Of a stretch of 64,000 nucleotides of DNA, positions 46,391 through 56,750 are shown in pieces; position 1 is the stretch's first letter; each line of letters starts with the position of its first letter. Under the pieces are notes generated by a model. It did no database searches, had not been told where the DNA came from, and worked only from the letters and a program-made list of their open reading frames with translations. Location: positions 82,048,134-82,112,133 of the forward strand of contig OW388293.1 of NCBI GenBank assembly GCA_936450465.1. The letters run 5' to 3'. A program made the position numbers and the translations under genes. Source of the DNA: Gibbula magus (lineage: Eukaryota > Mollusca > Gastropoda > Trochida > Trochidae).

Positions 46391-47241
46391 ACAACGACCG
46401 GCTGTAGCACGTCCTGGGTGTATTGAGATCCCGTTAAGTTGCCCCTGATGGTGACCAATCCAGTTTGCAGTCATGAGGCATCCTCATACCATAACAGAGC
46501 CACCTCCAAACGCAACAGTTGGCTGGATGTTCATGGGGGTATAAGCTGTATTCTTCTGTCTCCAAACACGTGCACGCACATCAGTAACATGAAGCAGTTT
46601 CGACTCTCGTCAGACCAATGGATTTTCGGCCAGGTCCCCAGATTCCAGTGTTATCTGTCAAAACACCATGCCAAACGTGCACGTTTATGATGGTCTCTCA
46701 ACAAGGGATGTTTAATTACCCTTCTTGCCTTTAGTCCTGCCGATTTGAGGCGATTTCTGACTATTCTAGTGATTATTTTAAATGGTAACCACAGACGTTT
46801 CAGCTGAGGACTTGTCAGGAAGGGTTCTCGGCGTACATGTCGAAGATAGTGCAGGTCCTCTCGAGGTGTAGTGACAGTAGGTATTCCAGACCTTGGACGA
46901 TCCATTGCACTTCCTGTCTGGGCATGCTTCTGGACTAAAGGACTAACAACAGTGTAATGGTAGCCCAGATTTCGTCCTATCGCCTTATAAGACATTCCTG
47001 CAGAGTGCATACCGATAATTTGATTCTGAGATCCACTGACGTTACATATACCACCAAATGCAGTTGGGCCATACTGCTTTTTGTGATCCTCGAGCGTAGC
47101 ATGTTGCATGTGCATGCCCCGAAGGTGTAGGCACGCATTTGGATGGGGTGACATGGAAATAAAAGGTATTTCATTTGTAAACATCTCTAGATAATCAATA
47201 TTATAACATATATATACTTGGATATTAATAAAGCAACACAC
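46391..47241 (-). pseudogene. Tc1-like transposase, N-terminal and central part (right of the LINE)
   Basis: Starts, in coding order, with a helix-turn-helix DNA-binding region: NVSGSQNQIIGMHSAGMSYK, then AIGRNLGYHYTVV, then PRSGIPTVTTPREDLHYL, with a second domain continuing to RDHHKRARLAWCFDR. There an in-frame TAA replaces a codon, followed by HWNLGTWPKIHWSDESRF, which holds a catalytic Asp. Further damage includes a one-base loss after SDESR, a TGA in place of the Trp of the usual VMVWG motif and a frame change near 46,425. The gene was therefore dead or has decayed since. It continues at 40,524 across the LINE insertion. TIRs for this Tc1 copy were not found with confidence. Confidence 0.9.
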
Positions 47242-47545
47242 TAGTTTGTAACTTAAAACTGCTCTGTGATATTAAGATAAATTGAACGACTTTATCACCT
47301 CATTACAGCAACAAATATTGACTTTCATCTCATTTCATAATGGAACTTGAATTTTGACACCAAAATACCAAACTATTGTAACAGCCATTATCCAAAAGAC
47401 AGTGAACCGTTATTTTAGTGACCTTTCGTTTCAACACTGCTCAATGTTTGCTCGACCTGAAATCACTAACTTTTCCCCAACATATTGTCTTCTTTCAAAT
47501 CAGTTAAACACACTGGTGATGCTTAATCAAAACCAAGTGTATATA
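47213..47545. mobile_element. Short deletion derivative of the 33,815-34,657 element
   Basis: The left end TATACTTGGATATTAATAAA and the right end (complement of TTGATTAAGCATCACC) are diverged versions of the 33,815-34,657 TIRs. Internal sequence matches 33,850-33,912 and then jumps to 34,424-34,640, so about 500 bp are missing. It abuts the N-terminal end of the Tc1 relic, and I cannot tell whether the two were one element. Confidence 0.65.
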
Positions 47546-47549
47546 ATAT

Positions 47550-47985
47550 GCAATGATGCCAGTATTCTTGTAAGATAACTTGTAAGACTTCATATTATAA
47601 TACTGTTAATACGAGTCTTTACTCAAAATGTGCCACTGCTCATTCAACGGTACATTTTGGTATTTGGTTTGAAGGTGTGAGAATTATGAATGTTAATTTA
47701 TTGCCTCTAACATGAAGAGCCTTGATCTTACATTAGAACATGATTACGTGCATATGTTCACAATTACTATGGTCTTCTGCAGTCAATTTAACTTATTCTA
47801 GTCGTCGCTTATAAGTATAGATGGATAAACCAAAACGCCAAACATTGGATTAAAGGCTTCCAGAACTTATGACAATGTCAATTGTACAAACAATAACCAG
47901 TTCATCCCATTCGTTAATAGTGGTTTTTTAAAGTTAAACTATAACTGATCAGTCATAATTTAATTACAGATACTGTTTCTAACTA
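47550..47985. other. No recognisable feature
   Basis: AT-rich sequence between the Tc1-related elements and block R4, without a matching copy or coding signature. Confidence 0.5.
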
Positions 47986-48522
47986 CAATGTTATTGACAT
48001 TTCACTCCACCTGGTATTTATCTATTTCTCATGTCATTTCTAAGACCGTGCTTTAAGGGAGGATGTTCCTTGGAAGTAATGTCACTTTATCTTTCCAATC
48101 ACGTCTTGTCACATAACTAACAAGATTTTCTCCAACAGACGCATCTGACAGACTCCTTTCAACGGGGTGACATGCTGGGAAATGTGTTGTATTGAAGATC
48201 CCTCTGTGCAAGGTATCCCTCTGCCTATTCTATTTAGAGAAGACACTAAATATATTTTTACTTCAAAGCAGGTTAACGTAAGTTGAAAAGTACAACCTCA
48301 AAGCTTCTTTTGGACCTTGGTCACCACATATTATTGGTACGAATTGCCCGAATAGGTTCACAACTTGGCCACCTTGTTTGTATCCGCAAAAATTAAGTAA
48401 GCAATAGTTATGACACTGGAACATGCAATACATCTCAATAGTATGTTTCGACAGTTCAGTCTCGTTTCATAAGATTCAGATGATGTGAATGCTTGCTTGA
48501 AGGGCAATGTAAAACATTTATA

Positions 48523-49265
48523 TATTACCCATATGGGAAGACGGACACAGGGTAGTATGTTTCCTGTAAGTCACATGGGAGTTACACCTTTTTCTGGCTT
48601 TTGATTGGCTGTTATAGAAAAATAAGAATTTCATTGGTTGCCGGAACTACTTCATTCATCTTTCTTACCTTTCCCGACTAGTAACTTTAGAAACTGTCTT
48701 CTGCATTTTAACATGTTTTATTTGTTTCCCGCAGTTGAAATTAGCGTTTTCGTACATGTGCCGACGCATCAAATGTCGGAGGAAGCAGTTAAATTGTCCG
48801 AAATTTAAAGAAACTAGCGATCACTGCTTGACTTTATAACCACGGAAAGCTTCAAGAGCGACGGCGATCGTTCGAATGTAATGACGTCATAGGCGCAAAC
48901 GGTTATGGCGTCACAGTGTCGATTGTAACGTCACAGGGCTTTTCGGTTTGAGCCGACTTGTTTTTGAGCTTCTCACACCTCTTGATATGGATGTTGCAAT
49001 AACTTATATGGTATAATCATGGATTGATAGTAATTGGCAGGAATACAAAACTTTCAACTAAAGCCACATCTTTCTTTTATTGTGAAAGACATTTTCGCAG
49101 GGGACATTTTAATCGTGCGGAGTAAACAAGGATAGGTACGTAAGAAGTGAATCCACGTCACACGCGTATGGATATGGAGATTCGTCTCCTTCTCGGGTCC
49201 TTTTAGAGAAGCTATTGGCTTTTAATATTCGCGTTTTTACTTTAATTTGTCATATGGGTAATATA
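48523..49265. mobile_element. Putative MITE with TATTACCCATATG ends
   Basis: TTTATATATTACCCATATGG at the left is mirrored by CATATGGGTAATATAAA at the right, enclosing about 740 bp that are absent from R1 and R2 at this place. It includes a CRE-like site at 48,882 and several near-CRE motifs. No transposase is visible. Confidence 0.55.
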
Positions 49266-49267
49266 AA

Positions 49268-49416
49268 CAATAACCAACTCGTGACGGGGAATGGCAGGTT
49301 ATCTTTCCCTCGTTATATCAATTGTGTGTAATTCTCTCGCCAAGGCTCGAGAATTACTCAAATGATATAACTCGGGAAAGATAATCTGTCATTCCCCGTC
49401 ACTCGTTAGTTATTGT
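49268..49416. repeat. Foldback structure, about 65-bp arms
   Basis: CAATAACCAACTCGTGACGG at the left pairs with the complement of CCGTCACTCGTTAGTTATTG at the right. Complementarity continues with few mismatches through TATCTTTCCC/GGGAAAGATA to AATTCTC/GAGAATT. It follows the previous MITE directly and may be part of it. Confidence 0.8.
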
Positions 49417-49776
49417 CTAAGTATCAGTTAACAAAAGACGGATGATCAATCATTCTATTGGAAATATTGAAAATGATATTTGTTTTATATTTCAATTTTC
49501 TGTTAAGAATTTGACTTACGGTTGGGGATAATTTCAATAGCTGACATATCATATTTTATTTTTCATCAAATATCCACCTTTAGCTGGAGATTCATGTATT
49601 GTAATTCAAGGCAAATGGAGATTAGCTTCACAGTAGCCTCTCGTTATTGATACCAGATCCTTGTCTAGGTGGACATCCTTGATACTTGGTTTGATGTCAC
49701 AAGATATAGTGGTCCGAACCTTCATTGAAAGAAAATAATGATGTTCATCTCACATCTTATTATCCCCCGCCACAAC

Positions 49777-50220
49777 GAATGCAAACAGTCTGGACTTAGA
49801 ACCAAGAAGAGGTGAGGTGAGGTTTAACGCCGCTTTCCAGAGGATTTCACTTATAATCCGGCTGCTAGTATTATGGCAGGGAGAAAGCTAGCAACACCAT
49901 GCATTGCGGTGAACCAAGAAGTGAACCAAGAAGAGGGAAAACTATATTCCGGCCTCAAACTTCAAAACTGTTCACTATATGTTGCTGAAACTTTGTACAG
50001 GTATCAACCAAGTAGTCTAGATGTGCTTTTTGCTATAAAGAAATTTGAGAATATATATATTTTTTTTTACGAATGCAAACAGTCTGGACCTAAAACCAAG
50101 AAGAGGGAAAACTATATTCCGGCCTCAAACTTCAAAACTATTCAATATATTTTGCTGAAACTTTGTACAGGTATCAACCAAGTAGTCTAGATGTGCCTTT
50201 TGCTATATAGAAATTCGATC
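49777..50220 (+). repeat. Tandem duplication of about 150 bp, first copy split by a SINE
   Basis: The unit from CGAATGCAAACAGTCTGGAC through GGAAAACTATATTCCGGCCT to 'gatgtgc.ttttgctat' occurs at 49,777-50,050 and 50,072-50,220. The first copy is interrupted by the SINE fragment at 49,813-49,924; the second is intact. A short GTGAACCAAGAA repeat next to the SINE is also doubled. Confidence 0.85.
49813..49924 (-). mobile_element. 5'-truncated SINE with 14-bp target duplication
   Basis: The 3' part of the SINE only (GAGGTGAG tail, TTTAACGCCGCTTTCCAGAG, GGCAGGGAGAAAGC). It is flanked by GAACCAAGAAGAGG at 49,799-49,812 and 49,925-49,938. The uninterrupted site is seen in the second tandem unit near 50,092. 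Confidence 0.9.
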
Positions 50221-50514
50221 ACTTATGAGTTATAACAATTTTCATGAAAGTAAATGCATTATATATTCAAAATTCCTACATGGCGGGGGATATGGCCCAC
50301 TCTGTCTCTGCTTGTTGAAATTGATTTCAACTCTTCATTTTGATATTCATGTTGAAGTCATTCGATACTTCCTTCAATCAATCTTCAGAAAGATATATGG
50401 GCTATTCTCTAGTTAAATGCCAATTGTATTAATGTCGATGCAATTATAAGTTTAATATTGTTGACGTATTCAATGATTGGAAACGGTCATATTTTCCCTA
50501 CCTCTTCTACAAGC

Positions 50515-50810
50515 GGGGGCGGGATAGTGCAGTGGTTTGCGCGTTCGGCTAGAGGTCAAGAGGTCCGGGGTTCGAATCCCGCCAGGGGCACGGCAACTTT
50601 GTCTGCAGTAGAGAACTGTTCTACACGCCGTAAGGTTTGGGTGCAATGCTACACTGAAATTCAGAGTAGTACCACCCATTGTTCGCTAGTTCCAGCCGTT
50701 GCTCGCAGGTTTCACTGCAGTGCATAGCCACATGGCATTGCGGGCTTTCTCCCTGCCATAATACTAGAAATACTCATAAAAGCGGCGTTAAACCCCATCT
50801 CACTCACTCA
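50515..50810 (+). mobile_element. tRNA-derived SINE with 13-bp target duplication
   Basis: Full-length copy. The A-box region TAGTGCAGTGGTTTGCGC has two changes from the 19,846 copy, and the B box GGTTCGAATCC is intact. The 3' end GCGGCGTTAAACCCC is followed by ACTC repeats. CTCTTCTACAAGC is duplicated at 50,502-50,514 and 50,811-50,823. The empty site is visible in R1 around 1,030-1,042 (CTTCTGCATGCTAATTAT). Confidence 0.93.
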
Positions 50811-52193
50811 CTCTTCTACAAGCTAATTATAGTTTATAGGTATTCATGGTTTACATAGATCTACTTTGTTACAGCGAGGGATGACACTTGTACAAAAACG
50901 GTACGTTAAACTGTATAACCCAAGAGTGGAAGTATAGCGTTATTGTATTAAATTATTTTGAGGGATAAGCGGATTTCGTTTTAACAACCTCAAACATAAA
51001 CAGAATACGATTGCAAAATGTCTTATACAAAACTTAATTTCAACCATAATGAAAACAATATTACGCAAAGCATATCAGTATAATAGAGATAAATACATCA
51101 TCGTTTTAAAAATATATTCATTTGCCTAATGTTAAGCTAGGATCAATTGGTATGAGCATGACAAACAAATATATCATTCATAAAATCTGACCATCTTAAA
51201 ATATATGGGTGTGTTTGTATGAAAAAGAAAACCAATTACTGAACGTGTTGTATTTCTATTCATATTATGCTTTGTGAATTGAAAGGTATGACAATCTGTC
51301 AAAGAGAGGATTGGTTATTGGAGGATTATTTTCTCACATATCCTGACATGTCCAGACCATTTGAACAAGCGTTTTGAAACATACAATCCACAGTCCACAT
51401 TCCCAATGTGTGTGTTAATACTTGATTAAGATGTAATAAGTTGGAAATCAAAGTAATGTTATCCTAAACTTTAAATTCTTTTCGTTTTTCTATTGACTGG
51501 TCCTTTGCTAATTGGGAATCCACTTTCTGTATTGATTATTAGTAGAGAAGGCACTCGATATAATATAACAATTCCGTGATGAAAGGCAGAGTAGGGATTT
51601 TGTCGGCCCCACACTTCACTTAAATAACAAATCGTTGTCAAATATGATACATAGTACAACGTATTTCAGGCTCTGAACAACAGAAAACATAATATTCCTT
51701 GATTATGCATATACAATGTTTATGAATATGCATATACAGTACGTGTATGAAGTACTAATATGTTTGAGATAAACGTCACGATGGATCCGACGTTTTTAAA
51801 AAAAAAAAATCATTGCGTAAATATTACACATGAGTATTCGCTATCAGGGCTTCGGTATCAGGTTGTGTTTGTCAATTATGACATACAGACTGGGATTTCC
51901 ATTCGAAATCTCCTCAACTAAACTTTGGACATGTGTAACCGTGAATAGACGTATCAATACTTGCAATTCATCCCAACTGTTTATTTCAAAGATGTGTTAG
52001 CGATATGGTATCTGTGATGGCTTAACATACAGTTGAGTCTTGGTAATAATGTTTACGACAAACTATGGTATGACATACAATAACAAGTTCACATTTATTA
52101 TATTCAAAATTATCTTGACAGATGTATAGTTTACGATATATTTCATTAGTGAATAGTACGATTACAAATAACATGTAATAGCATCAAGTAGTT

Positions 52194-52457
52194 TTGCCAG
52201 TTTTGACCATGATTTGGACACTATTATTTTGTTATTTTGTGGACTGTCGAAAAGTGAATTTGTCTACAAGAACGCAAGAAATATACGAATGCACAAACCC
52301 ATGGCATGTACATTTACATATGATAAATAATAAAAAAAAGTCTAACCTCCATGAGTGCCATGATACCATTGTCAAAGTGTTTAAAGAATCAATGAAGTAT
52401 TTAAAACCACCAGGTGGCACTGTCTGCGCGTCGATGCCAATACTGTCCGAACTCTGA
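52194..52457 (+). CDS. Unrecognised 87-residue open frame with signal-like N-terminus
   Basis: An ATG at 52,194 (second ATG six codons in) is followed by a hydrophobic run, VLTMIWTLLFCYFVDC, resembling a signal peptide or a short membrane anchor. A polar Lys/Asn/His-rich body follows with three further cysteines (IYECTN, LHECHD, GTVCAS), ending LSEL and a stop. It lies in the part of R4 (about 52,170-52,560) that has no match in R1-R3, so it is not a repeat shadow. I do not recognise a family. It may equally be chance: 87 codons is not exceptional in 64 kb, and the codon use gives no clear signal. Confidence 0.25.
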   Translation: MPVLTMIWTLLFCYFVDCRKVNLSTRTQEIYECTNPWHVHLHMINNKKKSNLHECHDTIVKVFKESMKYLKPPGGTVCASMPILSEL

Positions 52458-52569
52458 AAATTTATTTTGAATGTGTGGTACAGTTTTAAGAATATGTGTA
52501 CAGATGTTTCATAAATCAACCCTTGTAATCATTTGAAGCATGCGCTATCTCAGTACGTTTGCCCTATCA

Positions 52570-52820
52570 GAGCAGGAATTGCTGGATATTGTAGAGTGCT
52601 TTCATTTAAATAATCGAATGGGAGCAGCCTTTTCAGCTTATTCATCTTGATCACAATGGCCGCCAGTGTCTCGGCGTGCAATCTGAAGAAATCTACAGGA
52701 TAGACACTTATACTACTGATCAATCCAAAACCGAAGCACTAATTTGGGTTTATGGGGCGAATTGGAGAGTGTAATCAGAACCAGGGGCATGTACAGGGAA
52801 CCGACACAACTAACCAAGAG
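52570..52820 (-). pseudogene. Membrane-type fragment, copy 4, frameshifted and interrupted
   Basis: Matches the fragments at 2,640 and 18,384 but carries an extra base in the codons for the second hydrophobic segment (CCAAAACCGAAGC instead of CCAACCCCAAGC). At 52,820 it is cut off by the LINE relic that follows. Clearly non-coding now. Confidence 0.6.
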
Positions 52821-52822
52821 TC

Positions 52823-53533
52823 ACAAGACAAGACAAGTTTATTGTATTCAAGGCCTCCGGCCCATATACAGTTTACAGAGTTATATATAAATATAGTTTA
52901 TAAGAAAATCATTGCAAATTTCATCTCTTAATTTACTAGCATATTTTATAAATAAAGACAGATTCTTTATATTTACATGCGCAGTAGTTTATATGACCTT
53001 TTGAACATTATAAACCCAAATTAGTTATTTTGTCTGGTGTAAATAAGATTCCGAAATTACGTTTGACTCATTGGCGCGCGCCACACGCGGTGAATTGTCC
53101 GGTTTTCGATCAGTAATCACTACTTTTACCTTCATATCGTCAATATACTAAGTCGAGTATCTTTAAAATGGTTGTTTTCGGTAACAGTTGGTACTTCTCG
53201 ATAAAATAAGACCATTTATAACGTTTGTCATATTTGACCCAACAAGAAAATGGATGTACCTTTAAATCTTTGCATCGGAGTGTTATTAAATATTTCTCTG
53301 GTTGCAGTAACGTTTTAAACGTCCTATAACAATCATAATGTGAGCTTGCATTGAGACTTCCTCGCCAATCTTGATGAAACATTAACAGCTCGGTTTCGAA
53401 AAACATTCATAAACGCATTAACATCTCCAACAGTTTGGTTTAACCAAACAAATCCAAAGCCATGAACAAACAATACATGTCTTATTTTCGATACCCAAGT
53501 TAGTGTACCAATATTGTAATAATATACCATCAT
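52823..53533 (-). pseudogene. Non-LTR retrotransposon 3' part, relic
   Basis: In coding order the minus strand reads TLTWVSKIRHVLFVHGFGFV, WLNQTVGDVNAFMNVFRNR, then shifts frame at about 53,400 to DWRGSLNASSHYDCYRTFKT and LLQPEKYLITLRCKDLK. This resembles the region after the reverse transcriptase in a non-LTR family of molluscs and other invertebrates. The 3' end on this strand is GGCCTTGAATACAATAAACT plus TTGTC repeats. It interrupts block R4 at 52,820 and is heavily truncated at the 5' side. The clade is not assigned. Confidence 0.65.
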
Positions 53534-53539
53534 ATTATA

Positions 53540-55290
53540 TGATAAATATTATTATTATTCGTGTTCTTCTCTATTATTATTATTTGTACCTTTTTTTGTC
53601 CAGAGCTTTCTGAAGTAACCACTGGGCCGATTCACATGACATTTTCTGGGATGATAGCCTCCGACCCAACTTAGATAAATAACAACGAGCCACTTTTTGG
53701 ATTTTCGACTTCTTTCTCGAGTTATCTCCCCTTGAAGTAAAAACGTTAAACCTTCGTAGCTCGAATACTAATCAATATATTTTCTTTCACCAAAATGTGG
53801 GCAACAACATTCCCCATCAAAAAGGTTATTGACAAATTTTCGGCCGTATGTATAGATTTTTTGCTATTTCGAAAAAACTTAATTTTGTGCGAACTTTCGC
53901 AGTTTTTAGGGTATACGTCTAAGAAAACCTTCTCGTTCTTCAATTTTATGAGTACAGCTACATACGATAGCTTATTTTAAAGATAAATGAATTCTGCGAG
54001 GGTTGTAGTTGTCGATTTTATGATTTCATCCTAGAATTTTGATAATCCGTCCTTGAACATGGTCAATTTTAAAAATACCGAATTTCGGCCTCATGTTTAA
54101 AGGGGCATTAGTCTTGTCAGAATGAAGATATATGTCAAAGAGACTTAATGCCATCTCACCCCAATACGTTACTTAACAATTCTATAACAAATCCATATCA
54201 TGTAAAAGTCGATAGTTAGGCCACAATTATCGCATTTGTCAAAATGTATGAAATTTCGTGATTTTGAGGACTTTTGAGGGACGTATTTTTCGACGAATTT
54301 TCGATCTTACAACCACTAAAGATACCAACATGTTTAATAGCTTATTCTAAAGGAGAGATATCATTGTATTAAGGACAATAATTTTCAAGCATTTATTTGT
54401 CATAGCTTACGTGTGACAAGTCATAGAACGTTGTCATTTTTCGACAATTGCCATTTCAGCAAAGTTCAAAGGATCAAACTGCTTAACTTATTAAGATAAT
54501 TTCATTGTATTTACACCTTCGGATACACAAATTCAAGAAAACAACGTTTCTGCTGAAGCCTTTCATCAAAAAGTTGATAGTCAAGCTCCGAACATCGCAA
54601 ACGTTGTATAGGGGTACAAATTTATGCAATTTAGAGTATTTTCTTGAATACTCAGAAAAGATAACGCATTACTTATGTATGCAATCTAAATGATGATTGC
54701 ATCTACGTAAGTGAAAATTAAAGCACAATATTTTCTATGTTGCAACTCAGTATGAACATATTAACCATTTTGTCTTTATCGTGAGAAAGGTCATGTCGGG
54801 GTCCATTGATAAGCGATTTTTCCAATTTTCAGAGGGTCATTGTCTTTGGAGAATTTTTGTAAAAAAACTATTGAAGATAGAGACATGTTTTATAGCTCAT
54901 TTTAAAGCAGAGAAACTGATGAATAACCGAGAGTGCAACATGGAGTTCAAGGTCAAGCAGAAGTCTTGAAGACCTAAGTATTGCCTTGGCAATCCTAGTT
55001 TCGTTGTGTTATTACTACTATATATACTCTGGTAACTCACGAATTCACTAACAACTAATAGGGTGGAGAGCGTGTTTTTTCTATGATGGCTGTAAGGGGA
55101 ACATAGTGTTTGCCGCCCTATTACAATAATATATATAAGGAGTAGAACCCTATTTATCATACTGAAATGTGAAAATTGTGAATGAAGTAACACTGAACAA
55201 CATCCACATTGGCTGGAATTTCATTCTCGTAATGATAGCTGCTCCAATGACGTTATGTCTGGTGGCTAATGGATCTGAGTTTGATAAAGA
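53540..55290. other. Dispersed-repeat-like region, no gene seen
   Basis: AT-rich, with TTATTATTA-type runs at both ends (53,545-53,590 and 55,000-55,020). Its last 110 bp match 255-345. It may be one dispersed element of about 1.45 kb, but I see no terminal repeats or coding domain. Open frames of 60-66 codons inside are not convincing. Confidence 0.45.
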
Positions 55291-55309
55291 GTGAATATGA
55301 CTGTCAATA

Positions 55310-56147
55310 GTGTCATGTGCCGTGTGTCCTAGATGTAGGGAACACCATAGATTAATGTTTATGGATGTGTCCTCATATCGGGATGGACGCCAACCACAGA
55401 TCTGTACACCATTTGTCACTAGGAGTAAAGTGCACATGCAGGACTTGCTGCGGTTTAATTACAATTTCGGCCAAGTTATGACACTGTATGCTAATGTCCG
55501 TCTTTGTGGATGGAACTATATAAAAGCACAGCGCTGACTTGGTCCTCATACATCCGGGTAAAATGCATGGAGTGGGTACATATAAATATCAAGAACATGA
55601 CGCTGAACGAGGAGGAAGTTTAGATTGATGAATCACTTTTTGGTCACAAGAGGGTGAACGTTTGGTTCCTTGGATTAGTAGAGAGGGAAACCAACAAGTT
55701 ACTTCTTTTCTCCATAGACAACCCGATCATCCAATACCTTACTTGAAATAATAAAGCAATATGTTCAGCCTGGTAGCACTATTTACACCGACTTTTAGAG
55801 GGGGTACACACATTTAATCTTGAGGGTTCTGAATTTTGTCTATCTGCCACAAATATTGTTTCAAACAAATATATGAACATTCAGTAACTAAAGAACTAAA
55901 AATGGTTCATACCAGCACAATTGAGGGGGTCTGGTGCCATGCCAAGCGATATTCTAAACATATTAATGGGACATCCATAGGGAACTTTGAAGACCATTTA
56001 GCTGATATTTTTTGCTGCAATAATAACAGAAAAGACCGCATGCTGAACTGTTTGATAAAAGCTATAAAGGAACTATACACCGTAAATGCTGATGCAGTAT
56101 ACAACACTACTCGAGACATCTCTTCACTACTTGAGATATCATAATCA
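55310..56147 (+). pseudogene. Merlin / ISXO2-like transposase, relic
   Basis: A zinc-ribbon-like start, MSCAVCPRCREHH..RDGRQPQIC, is followed by LLRFNYNFGQ, which fits the N-terminus of the family. Then come IDESLFGHKRVNVWFLGLVE and RETNKLLLFSIDN, the first catalytic Asp region, PGSTIYTDF with the second, and in another frame NHS-like EHSVTKELKMVHTSTIEGVWCHAKR with the third catalytic Glu position. Several stops (for example right before IDES) and frameshifts show decay. Merlin elements are the animal relatives of bacterial IS1595/IS1016. Terminal inverted repeats were not found. Confidence 0.75.
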
Positions 56148-56412
56148 GCAGCAACGAATCTGACTTAATTCGATAGCGTATGTTTCATTCTATCATCAAA
56201 CTGTTATAACTTATTCATTGTAATGTATGTGCTTATCTAATTAATAGTTATGCATTTCATGCTAAAAGGATATCCTTTCTCTGTGAAGGTGATAATGAGG
56301 AGGGGACAGGGCAACAAAATGAAAGCGATAGTACCCCCAGTATTACAATGGTAATCACTGAGGTAATATCCATATCCGTTTCATAGTTTGTAACGAGTTA
56401 ATCAGAATGAGA

Positions 56413-56737
56413 GTGAGTGAGTGAGTGAGTGAGTGAGTTGGGGTTTAACGCCGCTTTCAAGAGTATTTCACTTATATCACGGCTGCTAGTATTATGGCAG
56501 GGAGAAAGCCCGCAACGCCATGTGGCTATGCACTGCGGTGAAACCTGCGAGCAGCGGCTGGAACTAGCGAACCATGGGTGGTACTACGCTGAAATTCAGT
56601 GTAGCATTGCACCCAAACCTTACTGCGTGTAGAACAGTTCTCTACTGCAGACAAAGTTGCCGTGCCCCTGGCGGGATTCGAACCCCGGACCTCTTGATCC
56701 GAAGCCGAACGCGCTAACCACTGCGCTATCCCGCCCC
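56413..56737 (-). mobile_element. tRNA-derived SINE, complete, young-looking, 13-bp target duplication
   Basis: Minus strand; head at 56,665-56,737 with intact A box and B box (GGATTCGAACC on the plus strand), body and 3' end complete, and a long GAGT tail (at least six units). AATCAGAATGAGA is duplicated at 56,400-56,412 and 56,738-56,750. Its close match to the consensus of the other copies and long tail suggest recent insertion. Confidence 0.93.
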
Positions 56738-56750
56738 AATCAGAATGAGA

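Larger units (their letters stand above)
47990..52820 (+). repeat. Partial duplication block R4
   Basis: The left part (48.0-50.4 kb) corresponds to 11.9-12.73 kb of R1 and 24.45-25.24 kb of R2, enlarged by insertions at 48,523-49,416. The right part (50.39-52.82 kb) corresponds to the start of R2/R3 and to R1 1.03-2.9 kb, enlarged by a SINE (50,515) and a unique segment (about 52,170-52,560). The order (end of a block followed by the beginning of the next) equals the R1/R2 and R2/R3 junctions, so R4 spans an ancestral junction. It is more diverged than R1-R3. Confidence 0.75.

Noticed and set aside
55150..55437. 95-codon minus-strand frame
   Set aside because: Overlaps the Merlin relic, whose plus-strand zinc-ribbon-like and catalytic motifs fit better.
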